64,000 nt of DNA from the NCBI RefSeq assembly GCF_000473105.1, contig NZ_AXBB01000004.1, positions 1 through 64,000 on the forward strand, written 5' to 3'. This stretch comes from Phaeobacter inhibens DSM 16374 (GTDB lineage: Bacteria > Pseudomonadota > Alphaproteobacteria > Rhodobacterales > Rhodobacteraceae). Position numbers and translations under genes: made by a program. Numbering within the stretch: the stretch's first letter is position 1; each line of letters starts with the position of its first letter. Positions 16,709 through 25,565 of the stretch are shown here, in pieces. A model generated the notes under the pieces. That model searched no databases, was not told the DNA's origin, and worked only from the letters and a program-made list of their open reading frames with translations.

Positions 16709-17347
16709 ATGACTCTGGATATGGTATTGGCGCTTGTGCTGTTATTGTTTCCGCTGGCCTATAGTCCCGGGCCGGGCAATCTCTTTTTTGCGGCCAATGG
16801 TGCGCGGTTTGGTTTTCGCGCGACCCTGCCTGCGACAACGGGCTATCATACTGCTACGGCTGCGGTGACGCTGCTGATCGGGTCAGGGGCGCTGGCGGCT
16901 CAGGCGGTGGCGCAGGAAGCGTTTATTTGGTTGAAGATGGCAGGCGCGGGTTATGTGCTATGGATCGCATGGGGCATGTGGCGCGCCGGTGGACTGCAGG
17001 CAGAGCTTCAGGCCCGACCGGCCCGGTTTCGCGATGGTGTGCTGTTGCTGCTGCTGAACCCTAAGGCCTATGTGATCATTGCGGTGATGTTCAGCCAGTT
17101 TCTGGTGCCTGCCGATCCCGCGCGCATAGCCGATGACGCAGCGGCCCATCTTTCTTCGGGACAGCTGGGGCTGGTCACGATTATCACGCTGATCTTCACG
17201 CTGAACAATCTGGTGGCGTTTTCGATCTGGACATGGATCGGCGAGGGTCTTGCGCGACAGATCTTCCGCGATGATCGGGCGCGCCAGATGAACCGGGGGT
17301 TTGCCCTGCTGCTGGTGGTTGTCGGCCTCTGGATGCTGTTGATCTGA
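16709..17347 (+). CDS. LysE/RhtB-family amino-acid exporter
   Basis: This 212-residue inner-membrane protein has the LysE family signature near its N terminus (LAYSPGPGNLFFAANGARFGFRATLPATTGYHTATA). Five to six hydrophobic helices follow, ending in FALLLVVVGLWMLLI. The stretch LLLLNPKAYVIIAVMFSQFL is typical of the second half. The ATG at 16709 begins just before the first helix and was preferred over an upstream TTG. The family exports amino acids or their derivatives. It precedes the amidoligase/amidotransferase pair by 160 bp on the same strand, so export of that pair's product is an attractive but unproven link. Confidence 0.88.
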   Translation: MTLDMVLALVLLLFPLAYSPGPGNLFFAANGARFGFRATLPATTGYHTATAAVTLLIGSGALAAQAVAQEAFIWLKMAGAGYVLWIAWGMWRAGGLQAELQARPARFRDGVLLLLLNPKAYVIIAVMFSQFLVPADPARIADDAAAHLSSGQLGLVTIITLIFTLNNLVAFSIWTWIGEGLARQIFRDDRARQMNRGFALLLVVVGLWMLLI

Positions 17348-17507
17348 CTGTCGATCTGACGGGGCCTATCTTACACCGCAGCGGATTTCGACCGGCCGCA
17401 CCCATCAGCAAACCAGCGTAAAAAACGCGACAGGATCGCGCCCGCGCCCGCAGAGGTGGAACATTTTTGCATCGGTGACGTTGGGTCTGTGAGCGAGCAC
17501 GGAGCCC

Positions 17508-18557
17508 ATGATGTTGGAAAGTGATCTGAGTACCGAGGCGGGTTTTGCCTCTCCCCTTGACGGCCGGTTGGCTGAACGCGCGGATGCGCGGGGCGCTGTC
17601 AAATCGCTGCCGCAGATGTCTGGGGCCCGCACCCCCGCCGATAATCGCAAGGTCGGGGTCGAGATCGAGTTCGGCGGCCTCTCTGCCGCCGAGGCGCAGG
17701 ACATCGTCCAGCGCGAACTTGGCGGCGATATCCACGCGCAGGATGACATCGACGGCCCCAAGCCCCATGTCAAGAACACCCGGCTGGGCGATGTCGAGGT
17801 CTATCTGGACAGCCGGTACCGGACCGAAGTCCACGGGCTGGGCAAGGCGCTGTTCTCCCTCGCGGAGCCGCTGATCCCTGTCGAAATCGTGACGCCACCG
17901 CTGGCGCAATCGCAGCTGCCGCAGCTGGATCGTCTGTGTTCAAAACTGGCAGAGGCGGGGGCCACGGGCACGCAAGACGGTATGCTGAACGGCTTTGGCG
18001 TACATCTGAACGTCGAAGTTGCGGATATGACGGCGGATCACATCGTACCGGTGCTTACCGCCTTTGCTCTGCTGGATCCGGTGCTGCGCCGCAGTCCGGG
18101 CATCGACGTGTCGCGCCGGGTGCAGCCCTTTATCGCGCCCTATCCGGCGGCGCTGATCGATGCCCTCTGTGAGCACCCGCCACAGACGATGGAGGCGCTC
18201 TGCACTCTTTATCTCGACCATGCAGCGGATAGAAACCACGCGCTGGATCTGCTGCCACTGCTGGCCGATTACGCGCCGGATTGTGTACGCGAAGCGCTGG
18301 GCGAAGATGACAAAACCGCCGCCCGTCCGGCCTATCACTACCGTCTGCCGGATTGCCGTCTGGGGCAACCGGGGTGGTCGATCAGCCAGGAATGGAACCG
18401 CTGGGCAGAGCTGGAACAGATCGCCCGCGACACTCGGCTGGACCAACTGATCAAGGCCTGGCAGGGCCGCCCGCGCAGCGAACAGCTGCTGAACCGCGAA
18501 TGGGCCAAACACGCGGCCGAGGTTCTGAACACCGCAGCACGAGGAGACGCCGCATGA
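17508..18557 (+). CDS. Amidoligase-family protein (Amidoligase_2, glutamine-synthetase-like fold)
   Basis: This protein of about 349 residues contains the amidoligase core. VGVEIEFGGLSA (near residue 50) supplies the metal-binding Glu pair of the glutamine-synthetase-like fold. DVEVYLDSRYRTEVHG and PVEIVTPPL supply further acidic positions, and NGFGVHLNVEV (about 163-172) the conserved His strand. The family is predicted to form amide bonds between carboxylates and amines using ATP. Two ATG codons are adjacent; GGAG lies six bases before the second (17511), which may be the true start. It overlaps the glutamine-amidotransferase gene by four bases, so the two act together. Substrate unknown. 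Confidence 0.82.
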   Translation: MMLESDLSTEAGFASPLDGRLAERADARGAVKSLPQMSGARTPADNRKVGVEIEFGGLSAAEAQDIVQRELGGDIHAQDDIDGPKPHVKNTRLGDVEVYLDSRYRTEVHGLGKALFSLAEPLIPVEIVTPPLAQSQLPQLDRLCSKLAEAGATGTQDGMLNGFGVHLNVEVADMTADHIVPVLTAFALLDPVLRRSPGIDVSRRVQPFIAPYPAALIDALCEHPPQTMEALCTLYLDHAADRNHALDLLPLLADYAPDCVREALGEDDKTAARPAYHYRLPDCRLGQPGWSISQEWNRWAELEQIARDTRLDQLIKAWQGRPRSEQLLNREWAKHAAEVLNTAARGDAA

Positions 18558-19252
18558 AACCGATCATTGCAGTCACCGTCTCGCGCCGCAGCGGCTGGCG
18601 GATCTTTCCCCTGATGGCCCTGAACATCTGGCTGGCCGGTGGTCGCGCCGTGCGCTGGCAAAGCGGCCGCGCCGCCGATCTGGCGCAGGTGGATGGTGTG
18701 GTCATTGGTGGCGGAGACGACATCGCGCCAACGCTCTACAAGGGGCAGATCATGCCGGAGGTCCGTCTGGACCCCGACCGCGACGCGCTTGAGGCTGATA
18801 TCGTGCGGCAGGCAACCCAACAGGATGTGCCCCTTCTAGGGATCTGTCGCGGGGCGCAGATGCTGAATGTGGCCCGCGGGGGCGCGCTCTATCAGGATGC
18901 CTATGCCTTCTATGGGTTGGAAAACTACAAGACAGTGCTCCCCCGCAAGAAGGTCACGATCACCAACAACAGCACGCTGCGGCGTATCCTCGGGGTGCCT
19001 GAGCTGAAGGTCAACGCGCTGCACAGCCAGTCGGTCAGCAGCCTGGGGCAGGGGCTGCGTGTCACCGGGCGCGATCAGTCCGGCATGGTTCAGGCGATCG
19101 AGGATCCGGGCCGTCGGTTTGCAGTCGGGGTGCAGTGGCATCCTGAGCATCTGTTCTACCAGCCCGCCCATCTGAACCTCTTCCGCGCGCTGGTCGAGGC
19201 GGCGAGATCCAAACGCGACGACCCGGTCGAAGCGCTGGACATGGTCGGCTGA
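18554..19252 (+). CDS. Class I glutamine amidotransferase, peptidase C26 family (PuuD-like)
   Basis: This 232-residue protein has the GATase-1 / gamma-glutamyl hydrolase fold. DGVVIGGGDDIAPTLY is typical of the C26 family, the nucleophile elbow is LGICRGAQML with C98, and the His-Glu of the triad are H196 and E198 in QWHPEHL. C26 enzymes hydrolyse gamma-glutamyl amides such as gamma-glutamyl-GABA. Start ATG overlaps the amidoligase stop (ATGA). Pairing with an amidoligase suggests either ammonia supply from glutamine or hydrolysis of a gamma-glutamyl intermediate made by the ligase. Confidence 0.88.
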   Translation: MKPIIAVTVSRRSGWRIFPLMALNIWLAGGRAVRWQSGRAADLAQVDGVVIGGGDDIAPTLYKGQIMPEVRLDPDRDALEADIVRQATQQDVPLLGICRGAQMLNVARGGALYQDAYAFYGLENYKTVLPRKKVTITNNSTLRRILGVPELKVNALHSQSVSSLGQGLRVTGRDQSGMVQAIEDPGRRFAVGVQWHPEHLFYQPAHLNLFRALVEAARSKRDDPVEALDMVG

Positions 19253-19329
19253 TCCGCGCTGGCCGCGGCGCCCGCCCGTGGGGGCCGCTCGCCCTGACAC
19301 CTCCACCCGAGGGTTTGCAGTCTGAACGA

Positions 19330-19361
19330 AAAAAACGCCCGGATCGCTCCGGGCGTTTTTT
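19330..19361. terminator. Bidirectional rho-independent terminator
   Basis: A perfect 13-bp stem (AAAAACGCCCGGA, loop TCGC, then its complement) is flanked by A and T runs on both sides, so it terminates both the amidotransferase transcript and the convergent icd transcript. Confidence 0.9.
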
Positions 19362-19405
19362 ATGGTTTCAGGGCAGTATGTCGCCCTAATCACGCCAATG
19401 CGTGA

Positions 19406-21622
19406 TCAGCCGATGATGCCGTTCAGCGTCGCGCTGGGGCGCATCACGGCGGCGGTTTTCACCGGATCAGCGTGGAAATAGCCGCCCAGATCCACAGCCT
19501 TGCCCTGAACCTCTGCCAGCTCGGCGAGGATCGCCTCTTCCTTGGCGGCCAGTTCAGCCGCGATGGGCGCGAAGTGCGCGGCCAGCGCGGCGTCGTCACC
19601 CTGCGCGGCCAGCGCCTCGGCCCAGTAGCGGGCAAACCAGTAGTGGCTGGCGCGGTTGTCCGGCTCACCCACCTTGCGCGAGGGCGAGCGGTTGTGATCC
19701 AGAATGCCCTGCGTCGCCGCCTCGGCAGCAGCGCCCAGCACGCCAGCCTTGGCGTTGCCTTTGCTGTCGGCGAGGAAGTTCAGCGATTCACCCAGGGCAC
19801 AGAACTCACCCATCGAGTCCCAGCGCAGGTGGTTTTCTTCAACCAGCTGCTGCACGTGCTTGGGCGCAGAGCCACCGGCCCCGGTTTCAAACAGCCCGCC
19901 ACCGTTCATCAGCTTCACAATCGACAGCATCTTGGCCGAGGTGCCCAGTTCCAGGATCGGGAACAGGTCGGTCAGGTAGTCGCGCAGCACGTTGCCGGTG
20001 ATGGCGATGCTGTCCTTGCCTGCGGTGATGGTTTTCAGCGACTGGGCGGTCGCCTCACGCGGGGCCATGATCTGGAACAGGTCGGATTTGCCTGCCGCTT
20101 CCAGCGCGGGCGTCACGTATTTGATCAGCTCTGCGTCATGGGCGCGGTTCTCGTCCAGCCAGAAAATTGCCTCGGAGCCGGTCAGACGCTGACGGTCCAT
20201 CGCCAGTTCGATCCAGTTCTCGATCGGGGCCTTTTTCACGGTGCAGGAACGCCAGATATCGCCTGCCTCGACCTCATGCGCATGCAGCGTCTCGCCATTT
20301 GCCAGCACGATACGGATGGTGCCATCCGCAGGTGCCTCAAACGTGGTCGGATGAGAGCCGTATTCCTCAGCCTTCTGCGCCATCAGGCCGACGTTGGCGA
20401 CGGAACCGGCGGTGGTCACGTCCAGCGCACCATTGGCTTTGAAGAAATTGATGCTTTCATCATAGACGGTGGAATAGCAGCGGTCAGGGATCACGCAGTT
20501 GGTGTCGCCCTTGTTGCCCGCTTCGTCCCAGCCCTTGCCGCCGGCCCGGATCACCGCAGGCATGGAGGCGTCGATGATCACATCGGACGGCACATGCAGG
20601 TTGGTGATGCCCTTGTCGCTGTCCACCATATACATGGACGGACGGTCCAGCGCGGCGATCTCTGCCTTGATCGCATCGCCATTGGGCAGGCCGTCGATGG
20701 TTGCCAGAACCGCGCCAAGGCCGGAATTGGCAGAGCCGCCAGCCGCTTCGATTTCGGCGCCGAATTTGTCCCAGACCGGGCCGAGCCATGCCTTCACCGC
20801 GTGGCCAAAGATGATCGGGTCGGAGACCTTCATCATGGTGGCCTTCATGTGCAGCGAGAACATCGTGCCGTCGGCTTTGGTGTCTTCGATGGCATCCTTC
20901 AGGAAGGACGACAACGCCTTGGCCGACATGAAGGTTGCATCGGCAACGGTGCCCTCTTCCAGCGGCCAGCTGTCTTTCAGCACGGTAACCGCGCCGTCCT
21001 TGCCGACGAATTCGATCTTCGCGGTCCCGGCCTGCGCCGCAGAAATGGTGGCGGAGACTTCGTTGGCATAGAAATCATTGCCGGGCATCGACGACACTTT
21101 GGTCTTGCTGTCAGCAGACCATTTGCCCATCGAATGCGGGTTGCTCTGGGCAAAGTTCTTCACCGCACGGGCGGCGCGACGATCCGAGTTGCCTTCGCGC
21201 AGCACCGGGTTCACGGCAGAGCCCTTGATGGTGTCATAGCGCGCGCGGATCTCTTTTTCCGCATCCGTTGCAGGATCTGCCGGGTAGTCAGGAATGCCAA
21301 ACCCCTGCGCCTGCAATTCGGCAATCGCGGCGGTCAGCTGCGGTACCGAGGCCGAGATATTCGGCAGCTTGATGACATTGGCCTCGGGGGTCTTCACCAG
21401 TTGGCCCAATTCGGCCAGATCGTTGCTCTGACGCTGAGCGTCGCTCAACGCTTCGGGGAAGGTCGCAAGGATGCGGCCCGCCAGCGAGATGTCTTTGGTT
21501 CCAACGGAGACACCTGCCGCCGCGGCAAAGCTGCGGATGATCGGCAACAGAGAGGCGCTGGCCAGCTCGGGGGCTTCGTCTACGATGGTATACAAAATGT
21601 CGGGGGTCGAATTTTCTGCCAT
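19406..21622 (-). CDS. icd: NADP-dependent isocitrate dehydrogenase, monomeric type
   Basis: The 738-residue length and sequence are those of the monomeric IDH family, unlike the about 415-residue dimeric enzyme. Recognisable segments are [60 protein letters not shown] and [28 protein letters not shown]. It converts isocitrate to 2-oxoglutarate and CO2 with NADP in the TCA cycle. The ATG at 21622 ([18 protein letters not shown]) matches the family N terminus. The upstream extension in the same frame is non-homologous. It is monocistronic, with its own terminator. Confidence 0.97.
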   Translation of the reverse strand: MAENSTPDILYTIVDEAPELASASLLPIIRSFAAAAGVSVGTKDISLAGRILATFPEALSDAQRQSNDLAELGQLVKTPEANVIKLPNISASVPQLTAAIAELQAQGFGIPDYPADPATDAEKEIRARYDTIKGSAVNPVLREGNSDRRAARAVKNFAQSNPHSMGKWSADSKTKVSSMPGNDFYANEVSATISAAQAGTAKIEFVGKDGAVTVLKDSWPLEEGTVADATFMSAKALSSFLKDAIEDTKADGTMFSLHMKATMMKVSDPIIFGHAVKAWLGPVWDKFGAEIEAAGGSANSGLGAVLATIDGLPNGDAIKAEIAALDRPSMYMVDSDKGITNLHVPSDVIIDASMPAVIRAGGKGWDEAGNKGDTNCVIPDRCYSTVYDESINFFKANGALDVTTAGSVANVGLMAQKAEEYGSHPTTFEAPADGTIRIVLANGETLHAHEVEAGDIWRSCTVKKAPIENWIELAMDRQRLTGSEAIFWLDENRAHDAELIKYVTPALEAAGKSDLFQIMAPREATAQSLKTITAGKDSIAITGNVLRDYLTDLFPILELGTSAKMLSIVKLMNGGGLFETGAGGSAPKHVQQLVEENHLRWDSMGEFCALGESLNFLADSKGNAKAGVLGAAAEAATQGILDHNRSPSRKVGEPDNRASHYWFARYWAEALAAQGDDAALAAHFAPIAAELAAKEEAILAELAEVQGKAVDLGGYFHADPVKTAAVMRPSATLNGIIG

Positions 21623-21927
21623 ATTCCACAACCTTTTTTCAGCGATATCGGAAACTTGGGTGAGCGATTGACGCTGCACCGGATGGACGGGGTGCTGCGG
21701 TCCAGCTTGGACGCGGGGGCGGTCATTCTGTGTCAGATCTGCTCTGACAGACCGGCAGCCCGCACGGACAACAGCCATTCATATGGCTCCCCGTGTAAAT
21801 CAGGTCGCGCGCAGGTGCAATTGCCGGCATGGGCTTTGTAGGGCGCAGATTGCCGCGCTTTTGAGATTATTGGGGTGATATGCCGCCAATATGGGCAATT
21901 TGTCCCGTATTGGCGACTCGCACATCG
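21623..21927. other. Intergenic region upstream of icd
   Basis: This 305-bp stretch holds the icd promoter region and the 3' end of the convergently oriented-away ABC operon. I see no credible gene in it. The only structure noted is the hairpin at 21885-21914. No recognisable riboswitch was found. Confidence 0.5.
21885..21914 (-). terminator. Hairpin 3' of the Tau/Ssu-type permease gene
   Basis: GCCAATATGGG and CCCGTATTGGC form an 11-bp stem (one G-T pair) with an 8-base loop, 14 bases after the permease stop on the minus strand. No T run follows, so termination strength is uncertain. Confidence 0.4.
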
Positions 21928-22779
21928 CTAGCCGCGCCAGCGCAGCAGGCGGCGTTCTACCAGCCCGATCAGGCTGCTGACGAGCACGCCCAGCACCGAC
22001 AGGACGGCGACACCAGCAAACAGCCGTTCCAGATCATAGAGCGACCCGGCCTCCAGAATATACGCACCAATCCCATGCTCTGCCCCCAGCATTTCAGCCG
22101 CCACCAGCAGGATAATGGCAATGGCCAGACTGATGCGCAGCCCCGACAGGATACCGGGCATCGCCCCCGGCAGCACGATCTTGCGCACAATCGACAGCCA
22201 CGACAGATTAAAACTCTGCCCCATGCGGATCAGGGTCCGGTCCACATTGTCCACCGCGCCATAGGTGGCGACCACCGTGGGGGTAAAGGTGCCAAAGGCG
22301 ATTAGAGCGTATTTCGAGGCTTCGTCGATGCCGAACCAGATCACAAACAAAGGCAACAGCGCGATTTTCGGGATCGGAAACAGTGCCGCCACCAAGGGCA
22401 CCAGCCCGGCACGCACATAGGAAAACAGCCCGATCATCAGCCCGACGCCAATGCCGACGCTGGCCCCCAAGGCCGCGCCCACAACCAATCGCGACAGCGA
22501 GACGCTGACATGGGTCCACAGCAGGCCCGATGCATAAAGCTCCCGCAACGTCGCCAGCACATCGCTGGGGCGCGGCAGGGTCAGATTGGAAATCCAGCCC
22601 TGACGGGTGCCCAGTTCTGCCAACGCCAGCAACAGGACAAACACCAGCGCCCCAACCCAGCGGGCCCCGCGTGGTGCAAAGCCGCCGCCGCGAAACTGGA
22701 CCGGGCGTACGGGCGCATGTGGCTGGGGCGTCTGCGTGCTGGGGGCAGGCTGCACTGTGGCCATTCGGGTGTCAGACAT
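21928..22779 (-). CDS. ABC transporter permease, SsuC/TauC type
   Basis: This 283-residue permease has a proline-rich cytoplasmic N terminus of about 40 residues and then six hydrophobic segments starting at WVGALVFVLLLALAELG. The coupling loop is LSWLSIVRKIVLPGAMPGILSGLRISLA, typical of nitrate/taurine/sulfonate importers. It overlaps the upstream ATPase gene by eight bases and ends the operon. The transported solute is not identifiable; sulfonates, pyrimidine precursors and other small anions all use this subfamily. Confidence 0.9.
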   Translation of the reverse strand: MSDTRMATVQPAPSTQTPQPHAPVRPVQFRGGGFAPRGARWVGALVFVLLLALAELGTRQGWISNLTLPRPSDVLATLRELYASGLLWTHVSVSLSRLVVGAALGASVGIGVGLMIGLFSYVRAGLVPLVAALFPIPKIALLPLFVIWFGIDEASKYALIAFGTFTPTVVATYGAVDNVDRTLIRMGQSFNLSWLSIVRKIVLPGAMPGILSGLRISLAIAIILLVAAEMLGAEHGIGAYILEAGSLYDLERLFAGVAVLSVLGVLVSSLIGLVERRLLRWRG

Positions 22780-23539
22780 TCATCAGCTCCGCATCTGCCG
22801 CCCGCGCCTCGTCACGCATCAGCTGCCACAGGTATTTCTGTTTCTGTTCCAGATCGGCATCGCCGAACGCACGTTCGGCCAGCGGTGTGTCCAGATGCAC
22901 GATCTCGCGGATCTGACCGGGGCGGCGGGACAGTACCACGATGGCATGGCCCAGACGCACCGCTTCGGCCAGATTATGGGTCACATAGACGGCGGTGAAG
23001 GGCGTGCGTGTCCACAGCGCCACCAGATCATCCATCAGCAATTCACGCGTCTGGCTGTCCAGCGCCGACAGCGGCTCATCCATCAGCATCACTGCCGGGT
23101 TCACCGCCAATGCCCGCGCAATCGCCACCCGCTGCTTCATGCCGCCGGACAGTTGTTTGGGCAGCGCCCCGGCAAAATCGCTCAACTTGGTGCGCGCCAG
23201 AACATCGTCGATGATCCGTGCGGCGGCCGCGCCGCGAATGCCGTGGTCCTCCAGCACGAGACTGATATTGCCCCGGACCGTGCGCCAGGGCAGCAAAGCA
23301 AAATCCTGAAACACATAAGTCAGCGGATTAAGGCTGCTCTCGGGCGGCTGCCCCACCTGCAGGACCTCGCCTTGGGTGGGGCGTTCCAACCCGCCGATGA
23401 ACCGCAAGAGGGTGGATTTGCCACACCCCGAGGGACCGACGATACAGACAATCTTGCCGCTGGGTATATCCAGTGTGATGTCGCGTAGTACGGCGACATT
23501 GTCATAGGCATGACCCACCTCAGACAGGCGAATATCCAT
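22772..23539 (-). CDS. ABC transporter ATP-binding protein, SsuB/TauB type
   Basis: This 255-residue ATPase has Walker A GPSGCGKST, Q-loop VFQDFALLPWRTVRGNI (typical of TauB/SsuB), signature LSGGMKQRVAIARAL, Walker B VMLMDEPLSALD and H-loop VTHNLAEAV. The ATG at 23539, after GGAGC, gives the standard N terminus MDIRLSEVGHAY. Earlier in-frame codons would lie in the intergenic region. It energises the permease downstream. Confidence 0.92.
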   Translation of the reverse strand: MDIRLSEVGHAYDNVAVLRDITLDIPSGKIVCIVGPSGCGKSTLLRFIGGLERPTQGEVLQVGQPPESSLNPLTYVFQDFALLPWRTVRGNISLVLEDHGIRGAAAARIIDDVLARTKLSDFAGALPKQLSGGMKQRVAIARALAVNPAVMLMDEPLSALDSQTRELLMDDLVALWTRTPFTAVYVTHNLAEAVRLGHAIVVLSRRPGQIREIVHLDTPLAERAFGDADLEQKQKYLWQLMRDEARAADAELMNV

Positions 23540-23590
23540 GATGTTGCTCCGCAAGAGGATGTGCCGGGGCAGGGCGCCCCGGCACAAAGG

Positions 23591-24610
23591 TCAGCCGATG
23601 GTGTCGACGTAGCTGGGATCCACCACGGTATCGAGCGTGATATCGCTGCCAACCAAACCCTCGGACTGGAACCAGGCCAGCTGGTCCGCCAGCGAGGCGG
23701 TATTCAGCGCCGCCCCTTCGTTCAGCCGCATGGTGCCATTGATGATCGACTTGGCGGCTTTCTCGCGGGGGCGATCTGCGTAGACATATTTGTGGATCAG
23801 ATCGACCATCTGATCGACGCCTGCATCACCGCTGGCCCGGTCGATCATGGTGGCGTTGTAATCCGCTACACCGCGGCTGTAGGCGCTCAGGAAATCGCTG
23901 GTCATCTGCTGTTCCCCGCTGGCGTTGCTGGCCGAGGTGAACACCGTCGTCACCTGATAGTCGGGCAGATAGTCCGCCACATCGCCAATGATATGCACGG
24001 CGCCCGATCCCGCCAGCGGCTTGGCGATATGGGGCACGATCGACCAAGCATCAATCTGCCCTGATTTCAGCGCGCCGATGATCGCACCGACCTTTTGCAG
24101 CGGCTTGAAGGACAGTGACACACCTTCCTTCTGCGCTATCCGCGAGCCCATGTAGTGGAACGACGATCCCGCCGTGGTCATGCCAAAGCTCTTACCGTCC
24201 AGCGCCGCAGGGCTGGTGATGCCCGCCTGATAGGCCGCGTCTGAGACCAGGATCTTCTGTCCGTCAATGCCCGGCTCCTCCGACAAGGCACCGCCGATTA
24301 CCTTGATCGCGCCCTTGTCCGCGAGCGAGATCAGCCCGCCCGACATTGCGGTGACGGCATAGTCGACGTCGCCCGACGCAATCGCCACCGACATCGGCGC
24401 CGCCGCCTGGAAAAACCGCAGTTCCACATCCAGCCCTGCATCGGCGAAATAGCCACGCTCCTGCGCAATGAAGCTCGCCGAATGGCTGGTAAAGCGCAGC
24501 GCCCCCAGCACGATCTTGCGCTTGCTCGCCAGTGCCGGTGTTGCCAGCCCCGCAACGGCGCCCGCACTGCCAAGAGCCGCAAGCGCGCGGCGGCGTGTCC
24601 AATGGGTCAT
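23591..24610 (-). CDS. ABC transporter substrate-binding protein, NMT1/SsuA type
   Basis: This 339-residue periplasmic protein carries a twin-arginine-like signal (MTHWTRRRALAALGSAGAVAGLATPALA) and then the NMT1/SBP fold: ALRFTSHSASFIAQERGYFADAGLDVELRFF, GDVDYAVTAMSGG and KVGAIIGALKSGQIDAW. The family delivers sulfonates, nitrate, thiamine precursors or other small ligands. A Tat signal suggests export of a pre-folded protein. It leads the three transporter genes, 83 bases after the GntR gene on the same strand. Confidence 0.9.
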   Translation of the reverse strand: MTHWTRRRALAALGSAGAVAGLATPALASKRKIVLGALRFTSHSASFIAQERGYFADAGLDVELRFFQAAAPMSVAIASGDVDYAVTAMSGGLISLADKGAIKVIGGALSEEPGIDGQKILVSDAAYQAGITSPAALDGKSFGMTTAGSSFHYMGSRIAQKEGVSLSFKPLQKVGAIIGALKSGQIDAWSIVPHIAKPLAGSGAVHIIGDVADYLPDYQVTTVFTSASNASGEQQMTSDFLSAYSRGVADYNATMIDRASGDAGVDQMVDLIHKYVYADRPREKAAKSIINGTMRLNEGAALNTASLADQLAWFQSEGLVGSDITLDTVVDPSYVDTIG

Positions 24611-24693
24611 GTCTTATTCCTCCCTCTTCGTGATTGTCGTGCCGGACCAATCCGGGCACCAATGTTTGCTGTTCCCACGTGGCGCGGGCAGGG

Positions 24694-25374
24694 TCAGACG
24701 CCCCTCGTGCCGGTCATCATGTCACCCGTCACATAGGTCTCCAGCGCCGCCACGGCGGCATTTGTGTTGCGCGCCAGAACCGCCTCCACCAGCGCCTGTT
24801 GTTGCTGTGCGCGGGCGGTAAAATCCAGCCGCCCCTCCCGCAGAAGTGCCAGCCGGAACCGGCGCGATTGGTCATAGAATTTCAGCTGCATATCCGACAG
24901 CCGGGGCGATTGCGCGGCCTCCACCAGCACCGCAGCAAAGCTCCGACAGGCCATGTCCCAGTCCAGCGCCAGCGCATCATTGGCCTCTTTCAGCAGTGCC
25001 TCTTCTGTGCGGCGCAGCGCATGATGGGCGGCCAGAACCCGGCCCTCCCACTGTACATCGCTGCGCTGCAGCCCCAGCCGCAGGCCCAGCCGCTCCACCT
25101 CCAGCCGCATGAACAGAATGTCCCGCAGATCGTCCTCAGTTGCGGAGGTCACGCGAAAGCCGCGCTGGGCGGTGGCCTCCACTAACCCTTCGGCGCTGAG
25201 CATCCGCAGGGTTTCGCGCATGGAGTGGTTGGAGCCGCCATAGGTCTGGCGCAGTGCCTCGATTTTCAGCTTCTGATCAGGGCGCAGCACACCAAAGGAG
25301 ATGTCTCGCCGCAGCGCTGCGGCCAGCACAGCGACAACCGTATCTTCCTCCGAGCGTGCGCGCCGACCAAACAT
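24694..25374 (-). CDS. GntR-family regulator, FCD type
   Basis: This 226-residue regulator has an N-terminal winged HTH (about residues 10-70, LRRDISFGVLRPDQKLKIEALRQTYGGSNHSMRETLRMLSAEGLVEATAQRGFRV) and an all-helical FCD effector domain (DDLRDILFMRLEVERLGL to the C terminus). The ATG at 25374 is favoured because AGGGA lies seven bases upstream. A GTG 51 bases earlier is in frame but poorly supported and would overlap the palindrome. It is first in the ABC operon and probably represses it, with the transported solute or a metabolite as effector. Confidence 0.87.
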   Translation of the reverse strand: MFGRRARSEEDTVVAVLAAALRRDISFGVLRPDQKLKIEALRQTYGGSNHSMRETLRMLSAEGLVEATAQRGFRVTSATEDDLRDILFMRLEVERLGLRLGLQRSDVQWEGRVLAAHHALRRTEEALLKEANDALALDWDMACRSFAAVLVEAAQSPRLSDMQLKFYDQSRRFRLALLREGRLDFTARAQQQQALVEAVLARNTNAAVAALETYVTGDMMTGTRGV

Positions 25375-25392
25375 GCTTTGATCCCTATTTTG

Positions 25393-25411
25393 AAAAATAT
25401 CCAATATTTTT
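25393..25411. promoter_or_regulatory. Inverted repeat, candidate GntR operator
   Basis: AAAAATAT and ATATTTTT are perfect 8-bp arms around CCA, 19-37 bases upstream of the assigned GntR start. The A/T-rich symmetric site in an otherwise GC-rich region, directly at the expected promoter, suggests autoregulation. Confidence 0.5.
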
Positions 25412-25565
25412 GCCGCGTCAGTCACACTCTGTCAATGGTTTCACCCCGCCCCTCATACGCGTAGCTGCGATGCTTGCGCGGAGACGGCGTTGACGCCCCG
25501 GCGCGGCTCTGTCACTTCTGCATTCCACCCAGCTCTCTCTACCGCTTCAAAGGACCTTGCCCCGC

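Noticed and set aside
19472-21841. A 789-codon open frame opposite icd
   Set aside because: It lies fully antisense to a well-recognised enzyme, has a His/Gly/Arg-rich composition typical of reverse-frame reading of GC-rich codons, and has no domain I recognise.
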